DNA from: Rhodobacteraceae bacterium HTCC2083
GTDB taxonomy: Bacteria > Pseudomonadota > Alphaproteobacteria > Rhodobacterales > Rhodobacteraceae
Direction of reading: 5' to 3'
Assembly: GCA_000156115.1 (NCBI GenBank)
Contig: DS995276.1
Span: 1,005,523-1,069,522 of the forward strand
DNA length: 64,000 nucleotides
Under the pieces are notes generated by a model that saw only the letters and a list, made by a program, of their open reading frames with translations, was not told the DNA's origin and ran no database searches. Positions 9,182-18,330 of this stretch are shown piece after piece. The stretch's first letter is position 1. Each line of letters starts with the position of its first letter. The translations under genes were made by a program, and so were the position numbers.

Positions 9182-12100
9182 TTACTCCGCAGGGACAGCC
9201 GTTTCCTCAATGCCAAGCGGATGTGGGAGCTTGTTGAGCATCTCAATCGGGCAGATTTGAACGAAGTTCTTCACTTCCAAATCCCAATGCTGGAGCAGCT
9301 CTTCCGCTTTCTGGCTGCCTGTTTCAGCAAAATGACGCTCGACAAGCATCTTCAACTGGCGCTCCCAATGCGGTTGTGTGAGCGCGCATGTGACCAGAGT
9401 TTCGTGGTTCATCAGTGTTTGCGCAACGCCTTCTGGGTCATACAAATACGCCATGCCGCCCGTCATACCCGCGCCAAAGTTCGCGCCGATTGAGCCAAGG
9501 ATAACAGCAACACCACCGGTCATATACTCACAACCGTTTGAGCCACATCCCTCGATCACCACACTTGCGCCAGAGTTACGCACGCCAAACCGTTCGCCCG
9601 CACGACCAGCGGCAAATAGGAAGCCGTCCGTCGCACCATAAAGCACTGTATTGCCGATGATCGTATTGTCAGAGGCCGTAAGCGGGCTTGCCATAGGTGG
9701 GCGCACAACGATTGTACCACCAGAGAGGCCCTTACCGACGTAATCATTCGCGTCACCACTGACTTCCAGCTTTAGACCTGGAGCCGCGAACGCGCCAAGA
9801 GATTGACCCGCAGAACCTTTCAAATGCACCAACAAATGATCTGGTTGCAGTGTGTTGCGCATACCGAATTTTTTGACGATATGGCTGGAGACGCGCGTGC
9901 CAACCGTGCGATGCGTGTTCTGAATCGCATAGCTTAGCTGCATTTTTTCACCGTCTTCCAAGAAGCGCGCAGCGTCGCGCACGATCTCGGCGTCGAGTGT
10001 GTCAGGCACTTCTGTCCGGCCACGAGAGCGGTCATAGTTGATGCTTTCCGCCCCATCGACAGTGATCAACAACGGATTGAGATCAAGATCATCCAAGTGT
10101 GCAGAGCCACGCGAGACTTGGTGAAGCAGATCAGCACGACCAATCACGTCATCAAGCGATTTCGCACCGATAGAGGCGAGAACTTCGCGTACTTCCTGCG
10201 CGTAGAAGGTAATCAAGTTGACGACCTTATCTGCATTGCCAGTGAACTTGTCACGCAGTGCTTCGTCCTGTGTACACACACCAACAGGGCACGTGTTGGA
10301 CTGGCACTGACGTACCATAATGCAGCCCATCGCAATCAGCGCAGCGGTGCCGATGCCGTATTCCTCAGCACCAAGCATCGCGGCCATGACAATGTCACGA
10401 CCTGTGCGCAAACCACCGTCCGTGCGTAGCGTCACGCGTTCACGCAGATTGTTCATTGCAAGCACTTGGTGCGCTTCGGTCAGACCCATTTCCCAAGGCA
10501 GACCCGCGTACTTGATCGAGGTCGCAGGGGACGCACCTGTGCCGCCATTATGCCCTGAAATCAGGATCACATCAGCTTTTGCTTTGGCGACACCAGCAGC
10601 AATCGTACCAACGCCAGAGGAGGCAACCAACTTGACCGTCACTTTGCAACGCGGATTGATCTGCTTGAGATCGTAAATCAACTGCGCAAGGTCTTCGATA
10701 GAATAGATATCGTGGTGCGGAGGTGGTGAAATCAACGTCACGCCTTTGGTTGAGTGACGCAAACGAGCGATCAGGTCGGTGACCTTCATGCCCGGAAGTT
10801 GGCCACCCTCACCGGGCTTGGCGCCCTGCGCGACTTTGATTTCCAGCTCTTCACATTGGTTCAGATATTCAGCGGTCACACCGAAACGACCCGACGCCAC
10901 TTGCTTGATCTTCGCAGACGGATTATCGCCATTCGGCTCTGGCACGAAGTGTGCGGGATCTTCGCCACCCTCACCACTGTCAGAGCGCGCACCAATGCGG
11001 TTCATCGCGACGTTAAGCGTCTTATGCGCCTCCGGGCTAAGCGCACCCAAAGACATGCCCGGCGTCACGAAACGCTTGCGGATCGCAGTGACACTCTCCA
11101 CTTCATCCACGTTGATCGCTTCACCCATAGGCTTGATCGCCAGTAAGTCGCGCAAGTTGATTGGCGGATTGCTCTGCATCTTTGCGCTATAGTTCTTCCA
11201 CATCTGGAATGAGCCGGTGTTACACGCAGTCTGCATCATATGCATGGACTGCGCTTCCCACGCGTGGGTTTCGCCAGATTTACGCGCTTTGTAGAAACCA
11301 CCAATCGGTAGTACATCGCGGCCACCCTGCCAGCCAAGACCGTGAATTTCTTCCGCTTTGAACTGGATGCCGGAGACACCAATCCCGCTGATGCGTGACG
11401 TCATACCCGGGAAGAATTCAGCGCACATCGCACGAGACAAACCGACGGCTTCAAAGTTCAAACCACCGCGATAGGAGGACACGACAGAGATGCCCATCTT
11501 TGCCATGATCTTAAGCAAGCCCTGATCAATCGCCTCGCGGTAGCGAGCGATGGCTTCGGTCAACGTGCAATCCAAGAGGTCACGTTCAATGCGATCTGCC
11601 AGCGAATCTTCCGCAAGGTAGGCGTTCACAACCGTTGCACCACTGCCGATCAAAACCGCAAAGTAATGCGGATCGATACACTCAGCCGAGCGCACGTTAA
11701 GTGAACAGAAGGTCCGCAACCCTTTACGTGTCAAATGACTGTGCACAGCGGAGGTCGCGAGGATCATCGGCATGCCGATTTTGTCTTCGCCCTGCGCTTG
11801 ATCTGTCAAAACGATGTGGCCCGCACCAGAGCGCACAGCATCTTCCGCCTCGGCGCGAATACGTGCGAGACCGTCCTGAAGAGCATTTGCGCCACGCTCG
11901 AACGTACAATCAATCGTGACAAGATCTGCGTTGAAATTACGCGTCAGCTCATCCCATTGCGCGTTGCCAACAAAAGGACTGTCGAGCACGAGAATTTCGG
12001 TCTGCGCAGAGCTTTCGTCCAAAACGTTCTTAAGATTACCGAAGCGCGTCTTCAGGCTCATCACACGGAATTCGCGCAGTGAATCGATTGGCGGGTTCGT

Positions 12101-13714
12101 CACCTGAGAGAAGTTTTGACGGAAGAAATGGCTCAGCGGGCGGTACTTTTTGGACAGAACCGCCGATGGCGTGTCATCACCCATAGACGCCAGCGTTTCT
12201 TTGCCATCCTCTGCCATAGGTGCGAGAATCTGTTCTAGCTCTTCAATCGTATAACCCGCGGCGATCTGGCGCTTGCGCAATTCGCCGCCAGAATATATCG
12301 CCTTTTCCGTCACAGAGCCGAGTGCGTCGTCAAGTTCATTGATTTTGCCAACCCAATCGCTGAACGGCAAAGCAGCGGCCAGCTTGTCCTTGATTTCACC
12401 ATCACGAAACATCTCGCCCTTTTTCATGTCCACGGCCAGCATTTGACCCGGACCAAGCGCGCCTTTTTCAACGACTGTTGCTTCATCAATCGGGACCATG
12501 CCCGCCTCCGATCCAGCGATCAGCAGGCCGTCGCCTGTCAGAACGTAGCGCATTGGACGCAAGCCATTGCGATCGAGACCCGCGCAGACCCAGCGACCAT
12601 CGGTCATCGCCAGTGCAGCAGGGCCATCCCAAGGCTCCATCACGGAGTTGCAATATGAATACATATCACTCCAGCTTTGTGGCAGTTCGACCGCCTGCTT
12701 GGACCAACTTTCAGGGACCAACATTGTCTTCGCCATCGGCGCAGAGCGACCCGCGCGCACCAAAACTTCGAACACCGCATCAAGTGCTGCAGAGTCAGAC
12801 GACCCAGACGCAATCACAGGTTTGATGTCTTCCGCCATATCGCCAAATGCGCTGGAGGCCATGCGGATCTCATGGCTTTTCATCCAGTTAACGTTGCCCT
12901 TGAGCGTGTTGATTTCACCGTTATGCGCCAGCATGCGGAACGGCTGCGCGAGCCACCACTGCGGGAAGGTATTGGTGGAATACCGCTGGTGATAGATCGC
13001 GAACGCGCTCTCGAACCGCTCATCCATCAGGTCAGGGTAGAACACTGCAACCTGCTCGGCGAGCATCATGCCTTTGTAGATCACAGAGCGGCACGACAGC
13101 GACGCGATATAAAGCTCGCCTACACCCGCAGCTGTTGCCGCTTTTTCAATGCGACGACGGATCACATAAAGCTCACGCTCGAACGTTTCCTCGTCCACAC
13201 CTTTGGAATTGGAGATGAGAATTTGTTCGATCTCGGGGCGTGTCGCATTAGCCTTTTCACCAAGGCAAGCAATATCGACGGGGACGTGACGCCAGCCATA
13301 GATGTAGTAGCCCATGCGCAGAACTTCGGTTTCAACGATTGTGCGGCAGGTCTCTTGCGCGCCGAAATCTGTGCGCGGCAAGAAGACTTGGCCAACCGCC
13401 ATCAACTGATCCTTGCGCGGCGTGTGACCTGTGCGCTCGATCTGATCATAGAAGAAAGAGACGGGGATTTGAACGTGGATACCAGCGCCATCACCCGTCT
13501 TGCCATCCGCGTCCACAGCACCGCGGTGCCAGATCGCTTTCAAGGCATCAATGCCAGCTTCAACGACTTTGCGCGACGGCGTACCGTCCAGCGAAACAAC
13601 AAGACCAACGCCGCAAGAACTATGTTCTTCGCTTTCATCATAAAGACCATTCTCGGCCATATACTTGCGCTTGGCTTCCTCGTCCTTCACCCAATTTGCA
13701 TCAAACTTAGTCAT
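9182..13714 (-). CDS. gltB: glutamate synthase (NADPH) large subunit
   Basis: A 1510-residue GOGAT alpha chain that forms glutamate from glutamine and 2-oxoglutarate. Cys34, in H-S-S-C-G-V-G-L, is the N-terminal nucleophile of the amidotransferase domain, so a 33-residue propeptide should be removed. A cysteine cluster C-I-M-V-R-Q-C near residues 1130-1150, with two further cysteines, forms the 3Fe-4S site in the FMN domain. The C-terminal beta-helix domain has G-G-T-I-V-V repeats. The length is normal. The start overlaps the stop of the upstream GFA gene by one base (TGATG). Confidence 0.97.
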   Translation of the reverse strand: MTKFDANWVKDEEAKRKYMAENGLYDESEEHSSCGVGLVVSLDGTPSRKVVEAGIDALKAIWHRGAVDADGKTGDGAGIHVQIPVSFFYDQIERTGHTPRKDQLMAVGQVFLPRTDFGAQETCRTIVETEVLRMGYYIYGWRHVPVDIACLGEKANATRPEIEQILISNSKGVDEETFERELYVIRRRIEKAATAAGVGELYIASLSCRSVIYKGMMLAEQVAVFYPDLMDERFESAFAIYHQRYSTNTFPQWWLAQPFRMLAHNGEINTLKGNVNWMKSHEIRMASSAFGDMAEDIKPVIASGSSDSAALDAVFEVLVRAGRSAPMAKTMLVPESWSKQAVELPQSWSDMYSYCNSVMEPWDGPAALAMTDGRWVCAGLDRNGLRPMRYVLTGDGLLIAGSEAGMVPIDEATVVEKGALGPGQMLAVDMKKGEMFRDGEIKDKLAAALPFSDWVGKINELDDALGSVTEKAIYSGGELRKRQIAAGYTIEELEQILAPMAEDGKETLASMGDDTPSAVLSKKYRPLSHFFRQNFSQVTNPPIDSLREFRVMSLKTRFGNLKNVLDESSAQTEILVLDSPFVGNAQWDELTRNFNADLVTIDCTFERGANALQDGLARIRAEAEDAVRSGAGHIVLTDQAQGEDKIGMPMILATSAVHSHLTRKGLRTFCSLNVRSAECIDPHYFAVLIGSGATVVNAYLAEDSLADRIERDLLDCTLTEAIARYREAIDQGLLKIMAKMGISVVSSYRGGLNFEAVGLSRAMCAEFFPGMTSRISGIGVSGIQFKAEEIHGLGWQGGRDVLPIGGFYKARKSGETHAWEAQSMHMMQTACNTGSFQMWKNYSAKMQSNPPINLRDLLAIKPMGEAINVDEVESVTAIRKRFVTPGMSLGALSPEAHKTLNVAMNRIGARSDSGEGGEDPAHFVPEPNGDNPSAKIKQVASGRFGVTAEYLNQCEELEIKVAQGAKPGEGGQLPGMKVTDLIARLRHSTKGVTLISPPPHHDIYSIEDLAQLIYDLKQINPRCKVTVKLVASSGVGTIAAGVAKAKADVILISGHNGGTGASPATSIKYAGLPWEMGLTEAHQVLAMNNLRERVTLRTDGGLRTGRDIVMAAMLGAEEYGIGTAALIAMGCIMVRQCQSNTCPVGVCTQDEALRDKFTGNADKVVNLITFYAQEVREVLASIGAKSLDDVIGRADLLHQVSRGSAHLDDLDLNPLLITVDGAESINYDRSRGRTEVPDTLDAEIVRDAARFLEDGEKMQLSYAIQNTHRTVGTRVSSHIVKKFGMRNTLQPDHLLVHLKGSAGQSLGAFAAPGLKLEVSGDANDYVGKGLSGGTIVVRPPMASPLTASDNTIIGNTVLYGATDGFLFAAGRAGERFGVRNSGASVVIEGCGSNGCEYMTGGVAVILGSIGANFGAGMTGGMAYLYDPEGVAQTLMNHETLVTCALTQPHWERQLKMLVERHFAETGSQKAEELLQHWDLEVKNFVQICPIEMLNKLPHPLGIEETAVPAE

Positions 13715-14139
13715 CAGTTGTCTCCTTCTTCGGGTGCGAATAGTGCGATTGTTTCCTTGGCTGTCATCTTGCGATGCGTGCCTACCAATGCGTAGCCAGG
13801 GGCTGCATCAGCGAAAAATTCCAATTTCAAATCGGCGTCTGCCGTGTCTTTGAACAGGCCCACAGAGGGATGGCGATTGCCGTCCTCAACCGTGCCGTAA
13901 AACAGGGTCGAGCCACATGTCCCGCAAAACCCACGCTCTGCCCAGTCAGAAGAGCGGTATGTTTTCACAGGGCCATCAAAACTTAGGCTGCCCTTATCAA
14001 TACCAAGCGACATAAACATGCTGCTGGTATGCTGACGGCACATGTCACAATGACACGCGCGCATCATCGGTTTTGACATGATCGCACGCGCGGTGACCTC
14101 GCCACATAGGCATTGACCTTCTATCTGCGCGCCACTCAT
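13714..14139 (-). CDS. GFA-family (CENP-V/GFA) zinc-binding protein
   Basis: A 141-residue protein of the glutathione-dependent formaldehyde-activating family. The zinc cysteines are all present: C-L-C-G near residues 10-12, C-H-C-D-M-C near 29-34, and C-G-T-C-G near 72-76. It sits inside the glutamate synthase operon, overlapping gltD by four bases (ATGA) and gltB by one, so it is translated with both. Most members have no proven substrate, and the formaldehyde role of the name-giving enzyme is disputed. Its link to nitrogen assimilation is inferred from position only. Confidence 0.9.
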   Translation of the reverse strand: MSGAQIEGQCLCGEVTARAIMSKPMMRACHCDMCRQHTSSMFMSLGIDKGSLSFDGPVKTYRSSDWAERGFCGTCGSTLFYGTVEDGNRHPSVGLFKDTADADLKLEFFADAAPGYALVGTHRKMTAKETIALFAPEEGDN

Positions 14140-15572
14140 TCGGCCGCAACCGCAACACTTGCGTTTAGCTTATCAAGGATCGCTTCTGCACAATCGCGAC
14201 CGTCTTTGATCGCCCAGACAACGAGGGAGGCCCCGCGCACGATGTCACCAACCGCATAGACATGTGGTAGATCGGTTTCACCTGTGGTGAACTGCGCCTT
14301 GACAGTGCCCCAGCGGGTCACTTCGAGGCCCTTGGTGTCCCAAAGCGTTGGCAGATCTTCAGGCTCAAAGCCGAGCGCTTTGATCACCAGATCCGCTGCT
14401 TCAACATAGTCGGCACCCTCGATCACTTCTGGCGCTTGGCGACCTGTTGCATCCGGCGCACCAAGGCGCATCTTTTGCACCATCACACCCGTGACAGAAG
14501 GATCACCGACGAAACCTTTCGGTGCGGAAAGCCATTCGAAAACGACTCCCTCTTCTTCAGCATTTTGCACTTCGCGCATGGAGCCGGGCATATTCGTTTT
14601 ATCGCGACGATACAGGCACTTCACAGATGTCGCGCCCTGACGGATCGCTGTACGTACGCAATCCATCGCCGTGTCACCACCACCAATGACAACAACGCGC
14701 TTGCCCTTGGCATCCAGCTGACCATCGTCGAATTCAGGCACATCATCACCAAAGCTTTTGCGGTTGGATGCGGTGAGATAATCAATCGCGCGCTCGATGC
14801 CTTTGGCACCAGAACCGGGACCTCGCAGATCACGCGTTTTATAAACGCCAGTCGCAATGATGACCGCGTCATGAGCCGCTTGGATATCGGCGAAGGAAAT
14901 ATCCTCGCCCACATTGCAGTTCAACTTGAAGGTCACACCCCCCTCAGCAAGCTGGTCATTGCGACGCATCACGACATCTTTCTCAAGCTTAAAGCCTGGA
15001 ATGCCATACGTCAGCAATCCACCTGCGCGGTCATAGCGGTCATAAATTGTGACCTGCACACCTTGGCGACGCAGCACGTCAGCGGCTGCCAAACCACCAG
15101 GGCCGGCTCCAATGATGCCAACGCTCTCGGCGCGCTCTGTATGCGGTTTGATCACCTTGACCCAACTGTTTTCCCAAGCCGTGTCGGTGATGTATTTCTC
15201 AACGGAGCCGATAGTCACAGTACCATGGCCGGAATTCTCGATCACGCAGTTGCCTTCGCATAAGCGATCCTGTGGGCAGATGCGTCCGCAAATTTCTGGG
15301 AAAGTGTTCGTCGATTGCGAGACTTCATAAGCTTCCTGCAAACGGCCCTCAGCGGTGAGGCGGAGCCAATCAGGAATGTTGTTGTGCAAAGGACAATGGG
15401 TCTGGCAATAGGGAACGCCACACTGTGAACACCGCGAAGATTGCTCTTTCGCCTTTGTGTCAGCGTATTCGGCGTAAATTTCACCAAAGTCCTTGTTGCG
15501 CAAATTAGGTGCGCGTTTCGTTGGCATATCGCGCTCGACAGATACGAATTTTAGCATCGGTTGCTTGGCCAT
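14136..15572 (-). CDS. gltD: glutamate synthase (NADPH) small subunit
   Basis: The beta chain of GOGAT passes electrons from NADPH through FAD to the large subunit. Two N-terminal cysteine groups for 4Fe-4S clusters are seen (C-S-Q-C-G-V-P-Y-C and C-G-R-I-C-P-Q-D-R-L-C). The FAD site G-A-G-P-G-G-L-A-A and the NADPH site G-G-G-D-T-A-M-D follow. I place the start at ATG 15572 (478 residues) because an AGGAG lies about 10 bases upstream; a longer reading from 15608 has no such support. It is the first gene of the gltD-GFA-gltB operon. Confidence 0.96.
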   Translation of the reverse strand: MAKQPMLKFVSVERDMPTKRAPNLRNKDFGEIYAEYADTKAKEQSSRCSQCGVPYCQTHCPLHNNIPDWLRLTAEGRLQEAYEVSQSTNTFPEICGRICPQDRLCEGNCVIENSGHGTVTIGSVEKYITDTAWENSWVKVIKPHTERAESVGIIGAGPGGLAAADVLRRQGVQVTIYDRYDRAGGLLTYGIPGFKLEKDVVMRRNDQLAEGGVTFKLNCNVGEDISFADIQAAHDAVIIATGVYKTRDLRGPGSGAKGIERAIDYLTASNRKSFGDDVPEFDDGQLDAKGKRVVVIGGGDTAMDCVRTAIRQGATSVKCLYRRDKTNMPGSMREVQNAEEEGVVFEWLSAPKGFVGDPSVTGVMVQKMRLGAPDATGRQAPEVIEGADYVEAADLVIKALGFEPEDLPTLWDTKGLEVTRWGTVKAQFTTGETDLPHVYAVGDIVRGASLVVWAIKDGRDCAEAILDKLNASVAVAAE

Positions 15573-15789
15573 TGTCACATCACTCCTGTTCCCTGAGGGG
15601 TCCTTCATAAAGAACGCGCGCGAGAAATAAAAGTCATAAAGAGTTACCTATATATCAAAATATTCGCACTTATGACGCGCGGCGTTGCTTTCTGTAGGGT
15701 AAATTAGGTCCGATTCGGATCCAATGTAATCCTTTCCACACGATTCGCTCTGCGTTAGGAGGGGCGCACCCTTACTCGAGAGCCGCTCT

Positions 15790-16596
15790 ATGTCCCTGTT
15801 TCAGTTGTTTCTTGTTGCCATCATCCAAGGCATCACCGAATTTCTGCCTGTCTCCTCATCGGGCCACCTAATCCTATTGCCGGAACTCACTGGCATGTCG
15901 GACCAAGGCCAAGTGATCGACGTAGCCGTCCATGTGGGCACCTTGTTCGCCGTGGTCATCTATTTCTGGAGTGACGTACGCCTTGCGCTTTCAGGCATAC
16001 CTAGCCTGCTACGAGGCAAAATCGACAATCAAGGCGCATGGCTCGCGCTTTGTTTGGGATTGGCAACGATCCCCGTGGTGATTTTTGGGTTGGTGTTGAA
16101 AGTTACAGGACTTGATGATGCAATGCGCTCCGTCGCTGTGATTGGTTGGACGATGCTGATCTTTGGCTTGGTTTTGTATTGGGCCGATCAAAAGGGGGAG
16201 CAGACGAAAACCGCATCTCAATGGTCCCTCAAAGATGCTTTCATCATGGGTCTGTGGCAAGCGCTTGCGTTGATCCCCGGCACGTCACGCTCTGGCATTA
16301 CGATCACGGCAGGTCGCTATTTAGGATACGCGCGCGAAGATACGGCGAAGCTGGCGATGCTCATGTCCATTCCCACGATCCTCGCCTCAGGCACATTGCT
16401 TGGTTTGGAGGTCGCGCGCGATGCTAATGCTGCTTTGGCACGTGATGGGGCGATTGCAGCTGTCTTTGCGTTTGTGGCTGCTTTGTTGGCGCTAAGCTTG
16501 ATGATGCGTTTGCTAAGATCCGTGAGCTTCACGCCTTACGTGATTTATCGCGTGATCTTGGGAATTGTGCTAATCTGGATTGGATATAGCGCCTAA
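15790..16596 (+). CDS. uppP: undecaprenyl-diphosphatase (BacA/UppP)
   Basis: A 268-residue polytopic membrane enzyme that dephosphorylates undecaprenyl diphosphate to recycle the peptidoglycan lipid carrier; overproduction of family members gives bacitracin resistance. Both catalytic signatures are intact: G-I-T-E-F-L-P-V-S-S-S-G-H near residues 14-26 and P-G-T-S-R-S-G-I-T near 157-165. It is transcribed divergently from gltD across a 217-bp interval that must hold both promoters. Confidence 0.96.
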   Translation: MSLFQLFLVAIIQGITEFLPVSSSGHLILLPELTGMSDQGQVIDVAVHVGTLFAVVIYFWSDVRLALSGIPSLLRGKIDNQGAWLALCLGLATIPVVIFGLVLKVTGLDDAMRSVAVIGWTMLIFGLVLYWADQKGEQTKTASQWSLKDAFIMGLWQALALIPGTSRSGITITAGRYLGYAREDTAKLAMLMSIPTILASGTLLGLEVARDANAALARDGAIAAVFAFVAALLALSLMMRLLRSVSFTPYVIYRVILGIVLIWIGYSA

Positions 16597-16853
16597 ACCA
16601 ACCCAGCGCGTTTCGCGAAGGGATCGCGAGTGGAAGCTTGGTGCCACTTGTATTCACAACCTAGCGCCAAACGTTCTGCCATTTCGAGACCAAACAACTC
16701 GGCCATCACATTTTCCGAATTGGCAGAAGCGTCGCGAATCCACCGAATGAATTCTTCGTCTTTCTCTTCAATCAGCGCGGATTCACCGCCAGGGATAAGG
16801 AGCAGATCGTAGTCACTCTTTTCAGAGATACATTTGTGCTGCCCAATGGCAGC
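16593..16853 (-). pseudogene. DJ-1/PfpI-family protein, N-terminus lost and middle deleted
   Basis: On the minus strand an open stretch with no start codon runs from just after a TGA (16854-16856) to TAG at 16593-16595. It reads D-Y-D-L-L-L-I-P-G-G-E-S-A, which is the beta-strand and loop before the nucleophile elbow in DJ-1/PfpI proteins. About 30 residues later it changes to L-A-L-G-C-E-Y-K-W-H and D-P-F-A, the usual last helix and tail of the same family. The nucleophile cysteine and about 90 residues between these blocks are missing, yet the frame is kept. The 3' end overlaps the uppP stop by four bases. Confidence 0.75.
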
Positions 16854-16887
16854 TCACTAAAGGATCGAGACTTTTCATCAGCGGCTC

Positions 16888-17868
16888 TTAGGCGCGCAAA
16901 TTCTTGGCTGAGTCCTTGATCGCTGCGTACTGACCTGAGGGGCGGAAACGCCAGAGATAGTTGGGCAGAACCGCCTCCATCGCAGTTGGCGTAATGCCCA
17001 ACTCTGCAAAACCCTTGGCGTCATCAGCCGCAACATTGTCCAGGCGCAGGTTTTTCACCTGATCCCGTGTCGCTGCAGGGTTCTTCACAAGTCCGAGCGT
17101 TATCGTTTCAAGCAAATCAAACGCCCACGCCATCACACGTGCAATTGGGAAAGGCACATTCAGGATTAATTTGCGGCGTTGGATCACACCGAGCATTGTT
17201 TGCAAAAGCTCGCGGAATGTATTCACGTCAGGGCCGCCAACCTCATAGATCCCATGCGCCTCGCCTAGCACGCCTTTGACGGCAGCAGCGGCAACATCAT
17301 CGACATAGGCTGGCTGGAATTTCGTCTCGGCGCCGATTGCAGGCACGATCGGGCCCATACGTGCCATGGAAGCGAAGCGATTGAAGAACTTGTCCTCTGC
17401 GCCAAACATGATGGATGGGCGCAGGATCATCGCGTTTGGCATATGCGCGAGCACATTTGCCTCGCCCAGCGCTTTGGTGCGGGCATAATCACTGTTAGCA
17501 TCTGCATCCGCGCCGATCGCGGAAATCTGCACCATCGTCTCAATCCCAGCTGCGGCAGCGACGCGCGCGACGCGGCCTGCACCTTCGGCCTGAACCGCAT
17601 CGAACTTGTTCTTACCGTTTTGCGTCAAAATACCAACGCAGTTCACAACCGCATCTGCACCCTGCAAAGCCGCCGCAACAGAGGCATCGTCGCGAATGTT
17701 GCACAAAATTGGTTCGACTTGGCCCACCGTACCGTAAGGCTTTACGAACATCGCTTCATTTGGGCGACGCACAGCAACACGCACGCGCCAGCCTTCTTTC
17801 GCCATGCGGCGTGCGATATAGCGGCCTACAAAACCGGATCCACCGTAGATCGTGACAAGTTTGGACAT
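16888..17868 (-). CDS. NDUFA9-like NAD(P)-binding reductase (complex I-associated SDR)
   Basis: An atypical short-chain dehydrogenase/epimerase of 326 residues. The Rossmann motif I-Y-G-G-S-G-F-V-G-R lies at the extreme N-terminus, and V-N-C-V-G-I-L-T is the NNAG-like block. Alphaproteobacterial relatives are annotated as the NDUFA9 subunit family of complex I. I chose ATG 17868 because AAGGA lies upstream and the Rossmann fold begins at once; a frame open to 18069 adds 67 residues without family likeness. The catalytic Tyr-x-x-x-Lys appears as Y-A-R-T-K. Confidence 0.9.
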   Translation of the reverse strand: MSKLVTIYGGSGFVGRYIARRMAKEGWRVRVAVRRPNEAMFVKPYGTVGQVEPILCNIRDDASVAAALQGADAVVNCVGILTQNGKNKFDAVQAEGAGRVARVAAAAGIETMVQISAIGADADANSDYARTKALGEANVLAHMPNAMILRPSIMFGAEDKFFNRFASMARMGPIVPAIGAETKFQPAYVDDVAAAAVKGVLGEAHGIYEVGGPDVNTFRELLQTMLGVIQRRKLILNVPFPIARVMAWAFDLLETITLGLVKNPAATRDQVKNLRLDNVAADDAKGFAELGITPTAMEAVLPNYLWRFRPSGQYAAIKDSAKNLRA

Positions 17869-18071
17869 GCGCGTAATCCTTCGTCTCTTTGTTGATGCAG
17901 ATGTACCGAGCCGCGCGCGCGCGGGCAAGCCGCTTATGAGGCGCTTTTTAATGCAAACCGCCTCGTTTTGGGCAAAACAGGGCCTATCGTTAAGACATTC
18001 GCAAGAAAGAGCCCCGCGAATCTCGTTGACAGGAATGACGCCCAAGTCTAAACGCGCCTCCGAAGGCACCT

Positions 18072-18158
18072 GCCCAGGTGGCGGAATTGGTAGACGCGCT
18101 AGCTTCAGGTGCTAGTATTGGCAACGATGTGGAGGTTCGAGTCCTCTCCTGGGCACCA
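18072..18158 (+). tRNA. tRNA-Leu (anticodon CAG)
   Basis: An 87-nt class-II tRNA with a seven-base acceptor stem (GCCCAGG / CCTGGGC), the D-loop GG, a variable arm, a T-loop GTTCGAGTC and an encoded CCA at 18156-18158. The anticodon CAG is at 18106-18108, flanked by the stem CTAGC/GCTAG. An integrase gene begins 172 bp downstream on the same strand, which suggests that this tRNA served as the attachment site. I found no second copy of its 3' end in the window. Confidence 0.97.
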
Positions 18159-18213
18159 AAATCTTTCTTAAATTACCAATAAACCAAGCAAATACAGTGG
18201 TATAGCTTCTCAC

Positions 18214-18249
18214 AGGACCACTTTCGGGACCGCTTTCGGGACCACTTTG
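18214..18249 (+). repeat. three tandem 12-bp repeats between tRNA-Leu and integrase
   Basis: Three head-to-tail units at 18214-18225, 18226-18237 and 18238-18249 follow the consensus GGGACCACTTTC with one or two changes each. Their place between an attachment-site tRNA and an integrase suits arm-type integrase binding sites, but this is inference. Confidence 0.7.
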
Positions 18250-18330
18250 TCAGCTTTGGGGCTAAAATAGTCAGACCTGTAGAACCGTTTTGGCTTGAAC
18301 CAGGTCACGTTAAGCGCACAATCCAAAACT

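Noticed and set aside
12677-13795. 372-codon plus-strand frame opposite gltB
   Set aside because: It is antisense to the conserved gltB N-terminal region, has no ribosome site that I can see and resembles no family.
18072-18158. second attachment site (duplicate of the tRNA-Leu 3' end) elsewhere in the window
   Set aside because: Scanning for the GTTCGAGTCC core and the acceptor end gave no convincing second copy.
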